From NCBI GenBank assembly GCA_035294125.1, contig DATGLM010000057.1, positions 248,001 to 312,000 of the forward strand: a DNA stretch of 64,000 nt. The letters run 5' to 3'. Source of the DNA: CADDYT01 sp035294125 (GTDB taxonomy: Bacteria > Chloroflexota > Ktedonobacteria > Ktedonobacterales > Ktedonobacteraceae). The position numbers and the translations under genes were made by a program. Shown in pieces: positions 42,236 through 51,339 of the stretch (positions are counted from its first letter, which is position 1; each line of letters opens with the position of its first letter). The notes under the pieces are model-generated. The model saw only the letters and a program-made list of their open reading frames with translations. It was not told where the DNA came from and ran no database searches.

Positions 42236-45200
42236 TTATACTCTCTGCACTGCCTCCTGTTTGCTTGTCTCCTGCTCTTCGATGGCTGGTGACTTCGGAG
42301 TGTCATTGCCATCTCTGCCGCCCTCGATCATGACGTAGAGGGTTGGGACGAGCAGGAGGGTTAGGATTGTTGAGGTAGTCAGGCCGCCGATGACGGTGAT
42401 TGCCAGGGGTGCGCCGATGAAGATGCTGTCCTTGCTCAGGCCGAGGGCCATCGGGATCAGGGCCAGGATTGTGGCTACTGCTGTCATCAGGATGGGGCGC
42501 AGGCGGCGGCTGCCACCTTCGATGACGGCTGTGCGGGCGTCAAGGCCCTTTGCCCGATACTGGCGTATCAGGTCGAGCAAGACAATCGCGTTCGTGACCA
42601 CGATGCCAACCAGCATCAGCAGGCCGATGAGCGAGGGAACACCAAGCTGTGTGTGGGTGATCAGCATCAGCAGCAGCGAGCCGGTGGCGGCGAAGGGCAG
42701 CGAGACCAGCAGGATGAGCGGCTGCACCAGGCTGCGGAACGTTGCCACCATGACAAGGTAGACCAGCAGGATGGCTATCAGCAGGGCTAAGCCGAGGCTG
42801 CTGAACGCCTGTGCCTGGCTCTGGCCCACGCCGCTTGTCGAAACGGTCACACCAGCAGGCAGGTGGAGGGCATCGATCTGCTTCTGGATATCCCTGTTCA
42901 CGCTGCCGGTGTTGTTGGTTGTGGCTGTGGCGCTGACTGTGGCCGAGCGCTGACCGGCAATGTGGGTGATCTGCGTCGGACCAAGCGTCTGTGTCACCGT
43001 TGCCACGTCGCCCAGCTTGACAGTGCCGGTGGCCGTGGGCAGGAGCAGATTCTGCATGCCGGTCACCGTCGTTGCGGGCGTTCCCAGTTGCAGGGTCACG
43101 TTCTCCTGCTGGCCGTTGAACGTGACCGTCGTGACCGTCGTGCCGGTGTAGACCTCGCGCAGGAGTTGCCCAACCTGGGCGGGAGTCAGGCCATGAGCCA
43201 TAGCCTTTGCCGGGTCAACGGAGACGTTGATCAGTGGTGAGGCGGCTGCCAGATTGCTGCTGATATTCGTAATATCGGGAACTTTAGAGAACGCGCCAAG
43301 CACCTGCTGCGTGGCTTGCGTGAGCGTCGCCAGGTCGGGGGCCTGGATATTCACAGCGACATTGGAGCTATCGAAGCCGCCGCCCGAGCTGGTCGAAAGC
43401 TGGAGCTTGCCCACATTGGTCAGCCCATTCAAGCGATTCTGCAGGTCGTTCTGGAAAGCGGTCTGATCGGCGTTGGGGTTGGTGGTAATCGAGAAGGAGG
43501 CGCTATTCGTGCCACCGCTGCCCCCGCTGAACGCCGCGAGCGCGCCCCCGCCTGAGCCGACTGTCACCTGGTAATACTCGATTTGAGACATACCGCTCAG
43601 CACCTGCTCAACGCGCTGCGCTGCATTGTTGGTTACATCCAGGCTCGTACCCACAGGCAGCGTCTGGCTGATCGAATAGGTGTTTTGTTGCGACGCACTG
43701 AAGAAGTTCGTACCCAGGCGCGGGATGATGCCGAGCGAACCGGCAAAGAGCAGGAAGGCCACAAGCAGCGAGATCGCTCTGTGAGCAGTGACCCAGCGCA
43801 CCATTGGGATATAGCCACGCTGCAAGATGGTCATTTTTTCCGGCTGGTGCTGTGTCGCAGCCCCTGTCTGTGTCTTAGGACCTTTCAAGAACCAGTAGGC
43901 CAGGACCGGAATGACCGTCAGGGCCACCAGCAGCGAAGCCAGGAGGGCAACGACGACGGTGATGGCAAATGGCCCGAAGACCTCACCGACCAGGCCGCCC
44001 ACAAAGGCAATCGGCAGGAAGACAGAAACCGTCGTTATCGTAGATGCCGTGACCGCGCCAGCCACTTCGCGCACTGCTCTGGGAATAGCAACGCTTTTCT
44101 CTTCGCCGCTGCCAAGGTGGCGATAGATGTTCTCCAGCACCACAATCGAGTCATCAACGACACGTCCGATGGCGACGGTCAGGCCGCCCAGCGTGAAGAG
44201 ATTGAGGGTCAGATTACCCGTCCAGAGCGCAATGAGCGCGATGACCACCGAAAGCGGGATCGAAATTGCTGTGACCAGGGTCGAGCGAACCGAGAAGAGA
44301 AAAAGGAGGATGATCACGATGGCAAATCCGGCCCCGAGCAGCCCCTCACGTACCAGACCGCTGACCGCGCTCGTAATCGAGGGAGCCTGATCGGAAACCA
44401 CGATGATTTTCGCGCCGTTGCCCAGTTGGTTTTGCAGGGAAGTAATGTCGTTGTTTACCGCCTGCGAGATCGAGACAGTGTTGCCATCTGAAGTCTTCGT
44501 GATCGAGATGCCCAGGCTGGGTTTGCCGTTCGTGCGCGTCAGCGTCGTCGAGGGGGCGAGAGTCTGCTGCACCGTCGCCACGTCGCTCAGTTTGATCGGC
44601 GTGCTCGTGGTCTGACACGCGGCGCTGGGAAGCTGAGTGGGAAACTGGCGACTGCCGCTTCCCAGACCGTTGAAGCTGCCAGTACCAGTACTGGTTTGCG
44701 GACAGTTCGAGCTAACCTTCGCGCCGACGACGAGGTTTTGTAGATCGCTGAGCGAAGAGAGCGTATTGCCGGTCACAATCGAGTATGTCTGGCCGTTGTT
44801 GGTAAGCTGGCCTGCGGGTAGCGTCACATTGCTGGCCTGCAAAACGCTTTGTACCGTCGTGACGCTCAGGCCATCCGCCTGCAATTTATTGAGATCGAGA
44901 TCGATGGTGACCACCGGGTTGCGCACGCCAGTGACACTCACCTGCGCCACGCCGTTAATGCCACTGAGCAAGGGTACGACCTTGTTCGTGAGATCAGTAG
45001 CCAGGTTCGCCAGGTTCTCGTTGGAGGTGACAGCGAGCCGGATAATGGGCTGGTCGTTGATATTGAAGGTCTGTACCTGCGGGGTCACACCCGAAGGCAG
45101 ACTGGCCTGGACGCGGCTGATCTGTTGGGAGATCTGCTGGCTGGCCTGGTTGATATCGGTGCCGAAGTTGTATTCAACAATAATCTCCGAGTAGCCCGAG

Positions 45201-45457
45201 TTCGAATAAGAGGTTATTGACTGAATATTCTGCATCCCCTGCATGCTCTGTTCCAGGGGGTCGGTGACGTTCTGTTCGATGACCGAGGGTGAGGCACCGG
45301 GATAGGCTGCCGTCACCGTCACGGCTGGAAATTCCAGCGAGGGGTAGAGTTCCTGCTTGAGCGATGGGATAACCAGCGCTCCAATAATCAGGATCGCGAT
45401 TGCTGCCAGAGCGATAAGGCTGCGATTAGCCAGGCTTAGCCTGGAAAGAAACGACAT
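42236..45457 (-). CDS. RND-family efflux permease (HAE1/SwrC-like), without partners
   Basis: 1073 residues with the AcrB plan: one N-terminal helix, a large outer porter domain (about 35-340), six helices, a second porter domain (about 575-870) and six more helices. The proton-relay Asp pair is in helix 4: GRVVDDSIVVLENIYRH. Porter domains are rich in Thr/Gln/Gly, as in monoderm SwrC and related proteins. No membrane-fusion protein or outer-membrane channel gene is beside it, which fits a single-membrane cell. GGAG precedes the ATG. It is divergent from the sensor kinase. Confidence 0.93.
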   Translation of the reverse strand: MSFLSRLSLANRSLIALAAIAILIIGALVIPSLKQELYPSLEFPAVTVTAAYPGASPSVIEQNVTDPLEQSMQGMQNIQSITSYSNSGYSEIIVEYNFGTDINQASQQISQQISRVQASLPSGVTPQVQTFNINDQPIIRLAVTSNENLANLATDLTNKVVPLLSGINGVAQVSVTGVRNPVVTIDLDLNKLQADGLSVTTVQSVLQASNVTLPAGQLTNNGQTYSIVTGNTLSSLSDLQNLVVGAKVSSNCPQTSTGTGSFNGLGSGSRQFPTQLPSAACQTTSTPIKLSDVATVQQTLAPSTTLTRTNGKPSLGISITKTSDGNTVSISQAVNNDITSLQNQLGNGAKIIVVSDQAPSITSAVSGLVREGLLGAGFAIVIILLFLFSVRSTLVTAISIPLSVVIALIALWTGNLTLNLFTLGGLTVAIGRVVDDSIVVLENIYRHLGSGEEKSVAIPRAVREVAGAVTASTITTVSVFLPIAFVGGLVGEVFGPFAITVVVALLASLLVALTVIPVLAYWFLKGPKTQTGAATQHQPEKMTILQRGYIPMVRWVTAHRAISLLVAFLLFAGSLGIIPRLGTNFFSASQQNTYSISQTLPVGTSLDVTNNAAQRVEQVLSGMSQIEYYQVTVGSGGGALAAFSGGSGGTNSASFSITTNPNADQTAFQNDLQNRLNGLTNVGKLQLSTSSGGGFDSSNVAVNIQAPDLATLTQATQQVLGAFSKVPDITNISSNLAAASPLINVSVDPAKAMAHGLTPAQVGQLLREVYTGTTVTTVTFNGQQENVTLQLGTPATTVTGMQNLLLPTATGTVKLGDVATVTQTLGPTQITHIAGQRSATVSATATTNNTGSVNRDIQKQIDALHLPAGVTVSTSGVGQSQAQAFSSLGLALLIAILLVYLVMVATFRSLVQPLILLVSLPFAATGSLLLMLITHTQLGVPSLIGLLMLVGIVVTNAIVLLDLIRQYRAKGLDARTAVIEGGSRRLRPILMTAVATILALIPMALGLSKDSIFIGAPLAITVIGGLTTSTILTLLLVPTLYVMIEGGRDGNDTPKSPAIEEQETSKQEAVQRV

Positions 45458-45781
45458 AGCATACTCCGTATCCTGGTGGAGTGGAGAGGCAGCCTGTTAG
45501 TGTCTTTCCCCTGAATGGTGGCGCATCCGTGTTCGGCTTGCGTCTTCCACTCCCACATTATTTCTTGTTTCAACGCGGACTTACTGTTGTACCAGACTTG
45601 CGTAAAGACTGTAAGTAGCTTACCATTGACAGGTGGGAAATGTCTTCAGGGGAATCCCTGATGCTCCCTCAAGAAAAATGTTTTACACTCTTAGAGATCG
45701 GTTCCCGTCAGATATTCCGCAGAACAGACGACAGCAGGCGGCGTTCAGAGCGGAGGATGTGATGAAGGGAAGAGAGAGGTT
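45458..45781. other. Divergent intergenic region, RND permease and sensor kinase
   Basis: 324 bases holding the start regions of both genes. The only structures seen are a TTGACA box at 45626-45631 without a clear -10 partner, and a small hairpin at 45646-45661 (TCAGGG/CCCTGA around GAAT). No gene is supported; an open frame at 45633-45833 overlaps the kinase start and has no ribosome site. Confidence 0.5.
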
Positions 45782-48265
45782 ATGTCATATACAACACTTG
45801 CGGCACAAAAGTATCATCTGCGCGGCTCCCTGAGTCGGCGCTGGACGATGGTAATAGTGGGTTTGCTCGTGCAGTTATTCGTACTGGTGGCGGTGTTGAG
45901 CGGGATAAACCAGCCACAAACGCCGGATGTCAGCCTGACCCCGGTCGCAGGGCATCCCGGTCTCTGCCGGGTTGTCGCGGTGCGGCCCTTCAGTGAGTCC
46001 TGGATACATGGCATCCAGGTGGGGATGCAGGTCAGAGTTCGTGTGGCGGATTCAGGACAGGCAGGTAACTGCACCGTCACGACTCAGCACATTCAACTTG
46101 AGGTGGTAGGCTTTCCCGCTCACCCGATCAGCGTAGACATCCAGTCATCGTCCACAGACTTCATCTGGATTGCAACGAATCTGCTCCTGGCCCTCATTTT
46201 CAGTGTCACGGGGATCGCTATTTACTTGCGCGCGCAGAATCGCCCCACGGCGCGGGTCACGTATGCGCTGTTCTACTGTATTGCATTGACGCTCTGTCTC
46301 TTCAATTCACACAGTACGAGTGTGCTCTGGATCAATCTGCTTGCCTTCCTGCTCTCGCTGCTGATACGCGGCCTGGCCGCTACCTTTGTCTGTCTCTTTC
46401 CGTACGCCTCACAGGCACGGAATGTGCATAAGAAAGTGCGTCTGCTGCCATATCTCCCCCTGCTTGTCGGCGTCATTCTGGCACTTGTCAGTTTGCCCAT
46501 GCCTCTCGCCGCGCCCCCGCTTGGCCTGGCCTTTACCATCATCAGCTTCGCGTATTCTCTAGCCTGTATACTGGTTGTCATCAGCATCATGGCCTGGGGA
46601 TTGCGTCATCTGAGCTGGCAGGAGCGCTGGTTTGTGCGCATGGTTGTCATCGGCATTCTCTTCCTGCTTCTTCCGCGTATCCTCGATCTGAATGTCGTCG
46701 ATCAAGAGAAGATCATCCAGGTGAGCTTGCTCCGGCTGATTGCTATTCCGCTGGCTGTGTTGCCAATTGCCTGCAATTACGCCCTTTTCCGCACACAACT
46801 ACTGGGAACGACGAGTATGCTGAGCCGACAGGCCATGCGCATCCTCCTGTGGGTCTTGCTTGCCAGTGTGTTTGTCTTCTCCGCCATCATAGGGTTGCGC
46901 TTTATCAGTACGCTTGGTGTCTCGTCGGATACGCTGGATTATATCTATGCTGGCCTGCTGGTGGTGAGCCTTGCTCTCTTCCCGCTGGTCTGGAGCAAGG
47001 TACGCGATGTGGGCGACCAGGTTTTCTACGGGGATTTCTATCGCTACAACCAGTCCTTGCGGGACTTGAGCGCGGCTCTGACGCGCCTGCAGGGCATAGA
47101 GCAGATCAGCGCGTTTATGCTTCCTCGCCTTGCCGCCCTCTTGAACGCGACGGAAACCGCTCTGCTCCTGCGCACACTGCCATCGCCACTTTCCAGCGGG
47201 CAACAGCGCAAGGAGGAGATGCTGAACTGGCGGCTCTATCGCCATAGAGAGACACGAAGCGCGTGGGCCAGCCGACCCGGAGAGCAGTATTCAGACGAGC
47301 GGCTGGTCAGGGTTGCCGATCTTGCTCTGACTCACCTGGATCAGCGCGCAACCGGACCGATTGTGCTCGATGGGATGCTCCTGCTGCCGCTCTATGATGG
47401 CAATAGATGCAGCGGCTTCCTCTGCCTGGGTCCGAAGTTCAGCCTTGAACCATACAGCAAGCAGGACGGGAGTTTTCTGAGTACGCTGGCCTCGCAGCTT
47501 TCGGTTCTGGAGGTCAACAGCCGCTATCTTGAGCAGGCGCAGTCCGATGCCCAGCAGTTGGCCGCGCTCTATCATCGCGTTGTCTCGGCTCAGGAAGAGG
47601 AGCGCCGCCACCTGGCGCTGGAACTGCATGACGAAGCCCTGCAACAGGCCATGCTGCTGGTCAGGCAGCTCTCGGATGCCGGAACGATGGAGGAAGTGGC
47701 CGAGGTCATGCCTCTGGCGCGCTCCGTGGAGGTCAGCCTGCGACGTACCTGTCTGCAACTGCGCCCCCCATTGTTGAACGAACTGGGTCTGGAAGAGGCT
47801 TTTCACTGGCTGGCGCGCCAGACCGAGGAGCACAGCGATAGCCCGCTCCAGATCGAGGTACATTGCCACGGCCTGTGGGAGCCTCGACCGTCGGCCAATG
47901 TCGAACTGGCGCTCTACCGCGTCGGACAGGAGGCGCTCTCGAACATCTCCAAGTACGCGGGAGCCAGCCGGGCAGTCATCCGTCTCAGGCGTCGGCTGGA
48001 TGGTACAATCTCCCTCCTGATTGCCGACAATGGGCGTGGTTTCCAGCCAGAGCAGCGACAGGCCGAGAGTCTGGGTCTGGTTGGCATGCACGAACGCATG
48101 GTAGCTATTGGTGGCACGCTGCAACTCCGCAGCAGACCAGGGCGAGGTGTGATCATTCGAGCAATCTCCTCCAGTGAGAAATCCAGCGCCCCCGTGTCTC
48201 TCTATGATGTGCTACAGCAGCAGAAAATGCCGTATCCGTTCACGCGAGAGGCGGTTTTATCGTGA
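45782..48265 (+). CDS. Sensor histidine kinase, NarL-type (HisKA_3), with PDZ-like outer domain
   Basis: 827 residues. One membrane helix near 20-40, then an outer segment (50-125) that reads like a PDZ domain (LCRVVAVRPFSESWIHGIQVGMQVRVR), about seven more helices to residue 410, a GAF-like part (430-590), then the dimerisation helix with His616 in RRHLALELHDEALQQAM and an HATPase (N box QEALSNISKYAGASR, G box DNGRGF). The ATG follows AGAGAGG. The regulator gene overlaps its stop as GTGA, so the two form one system. It is divergent from the RND exporter and may control it. Confidence 0.92.
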   Translation: MSYTTLAAQKYHLRGSLSRRWTMVIVGLLVQLFVLVAVLSGINQPQTPDVSLTPVAGHPGLCRVVAVRPFSESWIHGIQVGMQVRVRVADSGQAGNCTVTTQHIQLEVVGFPAHPISVDIQSSSTDFIWIATNLLLALIFSVTGIAIYLRAQNRPTARVTYALFYCIALTLCLFNSHSTSVLWINLLAFLLSLLIRGLAATFVCLFPYASQARNVHKKVRLLPYLPLLVGVILALVSLPMPLAAPPLGLAFTIISFAYSLACILVVISIMAWGLRHLSWQERWFVRMVVIGILFLLLPRILDLNVVDQEKIIQVSLLRLIAIPLAVLPIACNYALFRTQLLGTTSMLSRQAMRILLWVLLASVFVFSAIIGLRFISTLGVSSDTLDYIYAGLLVVSLALFPLVWSKVRDVGDQVFYGDFYRYNQSLRDLSAALTRLQGIEQISAFMLPRLAALLNATETALLLRTLPSPLSSGQQRKEEMLNWRLYRHRETRSAWASRPGEQYSDERLVRVADLALTHLDQRATGPIVLDGMLLLPLYDGNRCSGFLCLGPKFSLEPYSKQDGSFLSTLASQLSVLEVNSRYLEQAQSDAQQLAALYHRVVSAQEEERRHLALELHDEALQQAMLLVRQLSDAGTMEEVAEVMPLARSVEVSLRRTCLQLRPPLLNELGLEEAFHWLARQTEEHSDSPLQIEVHCHGLWEPRPSANVELALYRVGQEALSNISKYAGASRAVIRLRRRLDGTISLLIADNGRGFQPEQRQAESLGLVGMHERMVAIGGTLQLRSRPGRGVIIRAISSSEKSSAPVSLYDVLQQQKMPYPFTREAVLS

Positions 48266-48939
48266 GTCAGAATGAGGGACTGCTGCGACCGCAGCCGATT
48301 ACCATTATCCTGGTGGATGACCATACAATGATGCGCGAGGGGACGCGACGCTTGCTGGAAGAAGACCCTGACCTCAAAGTCATCGGCGAGGCGCAGGATG
48401 GAGACGAGGCGCTGCCCCTCTGCCGCAGCCTGAAGCCGTGCGTGGTCGTGCTGGATATCGCTATGAAACATGTCAATGGCTTTGCTCTTGCGCGCTCGCT
48501 CCTGCAGGATACTGATGGAAGCGACAGGCCGGGTATCCTGGTCCTGACCGCTTATGACCAGATCGCTTACGTCAATGCGATGATGCGGCTGGGCGTCAAA
48601 GGCTACTGGCTCAAGAGTGCGCGTGGCAGCGAGATTCGCCAGGCTGTCCACGAGGTCGCCGAGGGCCGGTGCAGCCTCTCACCAGAAGTGCGCCGCATGT
48701 TGCTCGATAACGAGAGCCACGCTCTTGCCAGCGCCGAACCACTGACCTCGCGCGAACTGGAGGTGCTGCGCCTGGTTGTGCGGGGCGCACGCAACAGCGA
48801 AATCGGCCAGCGCCTCTCCATCTCGGTCAAAACCGTCGAGACCCACCTGACCAGCATCTATGGAAAGCTGGGTGTGCAATCCCGCGCCGAAGCCATTGCC
48901 CTGGCGCAGAAACAGGGCCTCTTGCTCACAGAAGGGTAA
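48262..48939 (+). CDS. Response regulator, NarL/LuxR family
   Basis: 225 residues. Receiver domain 14-130 with D19/D20, phospho-acceptor D65 (VVVLDIAMKHVNG) and a Lys in YWLKSARG; then a LuxR helix-turn-helix (160-222, LTSRELEVLRLVVRGARNSE, SVKTVETHLTSIYGKL). GTG start overlapping the kinase stop codon. It is the partner of the upstream kinase. Convergent with the MFS gene, 15 bases apart. Confidence 0.95.
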   Translation: MSQNEGLLRPQPITIILVDDHTMMREGTRRLLEEDPDLKVIGEAQDGDEALPLCRSLKPCVVVLDIAMKHVNGFALARSLLQDTDGSDRPGILVLTAYDQIAYVNAMMRLGVKGYWLKSARGSEIRQAVHEVAEGRCSLSPEVRRMLLDNESHALASAEPLTSRELEVLRLVVRGARNSEIGQRLSISVKTVETHLTSIYGKLGVQSRAEAIALAQKQGLLLTEG

Positions 48940-48954
48940 AACAAGAAAAGGTCT

Positions 48955-50238
48955 TCATTGCACCCCATCTGGATCAGCCATTGCGTTCCGTGCCACGGAG
49001 CCACGACGCGCAAGTATAATGAATGTCGTGAGCGCCGCAATGCCCAGCACAGCGATGACCAGCGCCATAGGTAGAGCGGTTGCTGTGCCACCGATGCCAA
49101 CGAGCGGGGCGACGGAGGCTCCGATGGCGAATTGCAGAGTGCCGAGCAGGGCGGAGGCGCTGCCTGCGGTGCGGGGATGGTCGGCCAGCGCCAGAGCGGT
49201 AGCGTTGGGCAGAACCATGCCCTGACTGGCAACCACGACAAACAGGGCTGGCAGGATAGCGATTAGCCCGATGTGAGCGATGACTACCACGAGCAGAGCC
49301 GTTCCACCTATGGCAACCGTTGTTAACGCTCCTGTTAATAATGTTCGTGGCGAGACGCGCCCGACCAGCCGCCCGCTGACCTGTCCCATAATGCCGATAC
49401 CGAGCGCGTTGGTGCCGAAGATGAGGCTGAACGCCTGAGGTGAGAGGCCGTAGATATCCTGGATGACGAAGGGCGAGCCGGAGATATAGGAGAACATGGC
49501 CGCGAAAGACAGGCCGCAGGAGAGCGCGTAGCCGACAAAGAGGCGGTCTGTCAGCAAGCGGCGAAAGATGATGAGGGTGGCGCGCAATTCTCCACTTTGT
49601 CGCTGTTCTGATGGAAGAGACTCACCCAGACCGAAAGTGGCTGCCAGGAACATCAAGGTGACCAGGATGGCAAGGATGATGAAGACGCCGCGCCAGGAGG
49701 TGAAGCGCAGGAGCAGGCCGCCGATAAGCGGGGCTGCGATGGGGGCAATGCCGCTGACCAGCATCAGTGTTGAGAAGAAGCGCGCAGCGGCAATCCCACT
49801 GTACTTATCGCGCACGATAGCGCGAGCAATCACAATTCCAGCAGCGCCAGCCGTTCCCTGTACCAGTCGCAGCGCAATCAGTCCATAGATCGAAGGTGTG
49901 ACGGCGCAGAGGAGTGAGGCCAGGATGTAGGCAACCAGACCGATTAGCAAGGGACGACGCCTGCCCAGAGTGTCGCTGAGCGGCCCGGCGATGATCTGCC
50001 CAAGCGCCAGACCGAGCAGGCAGGTGCTCAACGTCAGTTGTGCCGCTGATGCGCTCGCGCTCAAATCTCGACTCAGCGATGGAAGCGAGGGCAGGTACAT
50101 ATCGATCGATAGTGGCCCGAACGCCGATAGAGATCCCAGAATCAGTACCATTTGCACGCGCCGCCAGCGGCTCAAAGGCGGGGTCTGTTGCGCGGCTTGC
50201 TCGCCTGATGAGGCTGGAAGGGGCGAAATTTCATCCAT
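48955..50238 (-). CDS. MFS exporter, Bcr/CflA family
   Basis: 427 residues with 12 membrane segments. Family stretches: LGSLSAFGPLSIDMYLPSLP in helix 1, GPLSDTLGRRRPLLIG after helix 2 (motif A), and RLVQGTAGAAGIVIARAIVRD in helix 4 to 5 (motif B). Members export chloramphenicol, bicyclomycin or sulfonamides, and some arabinose or cysteine; the substrate is open. GGAGAG precedes the ATG. The amidohydrolase gene 62 bases upstream runs the same way and may share its transcript. Confidence 0.93.
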   Translation of the reverse strand: MDEISPLPASSGEQAAQQTPPLSRWRRVQMVLILGSLSAFGPLSIDMYLPSLPSLSRDLSASASAAQLTLSTCLLGLALGQIIAGPLSDTLGRRRPLLIGLVAYILASLLCAVTPSIYGLIALRLVQGTAGAAGIVIARAIVRDKYSGIAAARFFSTLMLVSGIAPIAAPLIGGLLLRFTSWRGVFIILAILVTLMFLAATFGLGESLPSEQRQSGELRATLIIFRRLLTDRLFVGYALSCGLSFAAMFSYISGSPFVIQDIYGLSPQAFSLIFGTNALGIGIMGQVSGRLVGRVSPRTLLTGALTTVAIGGTALLVVVIAHIGLIAILPALFVVVASQGMVLPNATALALADHPRTAGSASALLGTLQFAIGASVAPLVGIGGTATALPMALVIAVLGIAALTTFIILARRGSVARNAMADPDGVQ

Positions 50239-50300
50239 GCCTGCTTCTCTCCTCTTCTCTCTTGCTTTCTAATCAATGTGTTCAGCCATTCGAGGGAGCT

Positions 50301-51278
50301 TTATTGTGCAAGTTTGAGGACGCGCCCGGCATTCAGGTGGCTGATTTTCTCCTTATCGAACGGGCTAATGGGGGCGTTCTCCAGGAACTTTCGTCCCCGT
50401 TCGCTACTGCTGTAGGGATAGTCGACCGAAAAGATGATACGGTCGGCCCCCAGCGTCTGCAAGGCGAGCAGGAGCGGCGGTTCGCTGAAGAAGCCGCTGG
50501 TCGTGATGTAGAAATTTTGCAAGAGATAGTCAGGCACGGGACGCTGCAAATTCTTCGCCGCTGATGTGAGGGTGTTATTGATGCGATCGAGCATAAACGG
50601 GATCATCTCGCCCATGTGTCCGATGATGATTTGCAATCCAGGCAGGCGGTCGAAGACGCCGGAGAGGATGAGCCGCAGTGCGTGAATGGCCGTTTCATTA
50701 TGCCAGCCCCACCCGCTCGTCGCCAGGACATAATTCACTGCCGGATCGAAGCCGGAATAGTAGGCTTCTCGTACAGAGGCAGGTGGTACTCCGGGGTGAA
50801 TATAGATCGGCACATCGAGCGCGGCAGCACGTTCCAGGATCGGCAGGAAGGCGGGATCATCCAGAAAACGACCGTTGATTGTACCGCCAATCATGGTTCC
50901 CTTTATGCCGGGCAAATGCACGGCCCGCTCCAGTTCATCGGCGGCAACTTCGGGACTGGTTACCGGTAAAGTGGCAAAGCCCGCGAACCGTGTGGGGTGA
51001 GCGGCGATGGCAGCAGCCAGTTGATCGTTTGCCTGCCGCGCTAACCTTGCGACCTCATCAGCAGGTAAGGAAGCCATATCTATCGTATTATGCGAGATGA
51101 CCTGCAGATCGATGCCGCCCGCATCCATCTCCTTCAAACGTATTTCGCCAAGATCGGCGAGTTTTGCCTGTATTTCACTGGACCATGTCATGTTGCCCAC
51201 GTGATCCGCAGCGTTTCTTTGCATCGCCTCTCGGAATCCATCGGCCAGGAAGTGTTCTTCGATTGCTATAGTACGCAC
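50301..51278 (-). CDS. Amidohydrolase family protein (gamma-resorcylate decarboxylase/ACMSD-like)
   Basis: 325 residues, a metal-dependent TIM barrel. The first strand carries MRTIAIEEHF, where E7 and H9 correspond to metal ligands in gamma-resorcylate decarboxylase; further ligands are the His in IIGHMGEMIPF and the Asp in FSVDYPYSS. The reaction may be non-oxidative decarboxylation of an aromatic acid or a related hydrolysis. I use the GTG at 51278, behind AAAGGA; the frame remains open for 70 codons more but would enter the GH65 gene. The gap to GH65 is 61 bases. Confidence 0.87.
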   Translation of the reverse strand: MRTIAIEEHFLADGFREAMQRNAADHVGNMTWSSEIQAKLADLGEIRLKEMDAGGIDLQVISHNTIDMASLPADEVARLARQANDQLAAAIAAHPTRFAGFATLPVTSPEVAADELERAVHLPGIKGTMIGGTINGRFLDDPAFLPILERAAALDVPIYIHPGVPPASVREAYYSGFDPAVNYVLATSGWGWHNETAIHALRLILSGVFDRLPGLQIIIGHMGEMIPFMLDRINNTLTSAAKNLQRPVPDYLLQNFYITTSGFFSEPPLLLALQTLGADRIIFSVDYPYSSSERGRKFLENAPISPFDKEKISHLNAGRVLKLAQ

Positions 51279-51339
51279 AAGTAATCCTTTCACTAAGATT
51301 TTGTTTGTAGTACTGCCCATTATACTATAGCCAGCAGCC

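Noticed and set aside
47291..48124. 277-codon minus-strand frame inside the sensor kinase gene
   Set aside because: It overlaps the HisKA_3 and ATPase domains and is a codon-use shadow.
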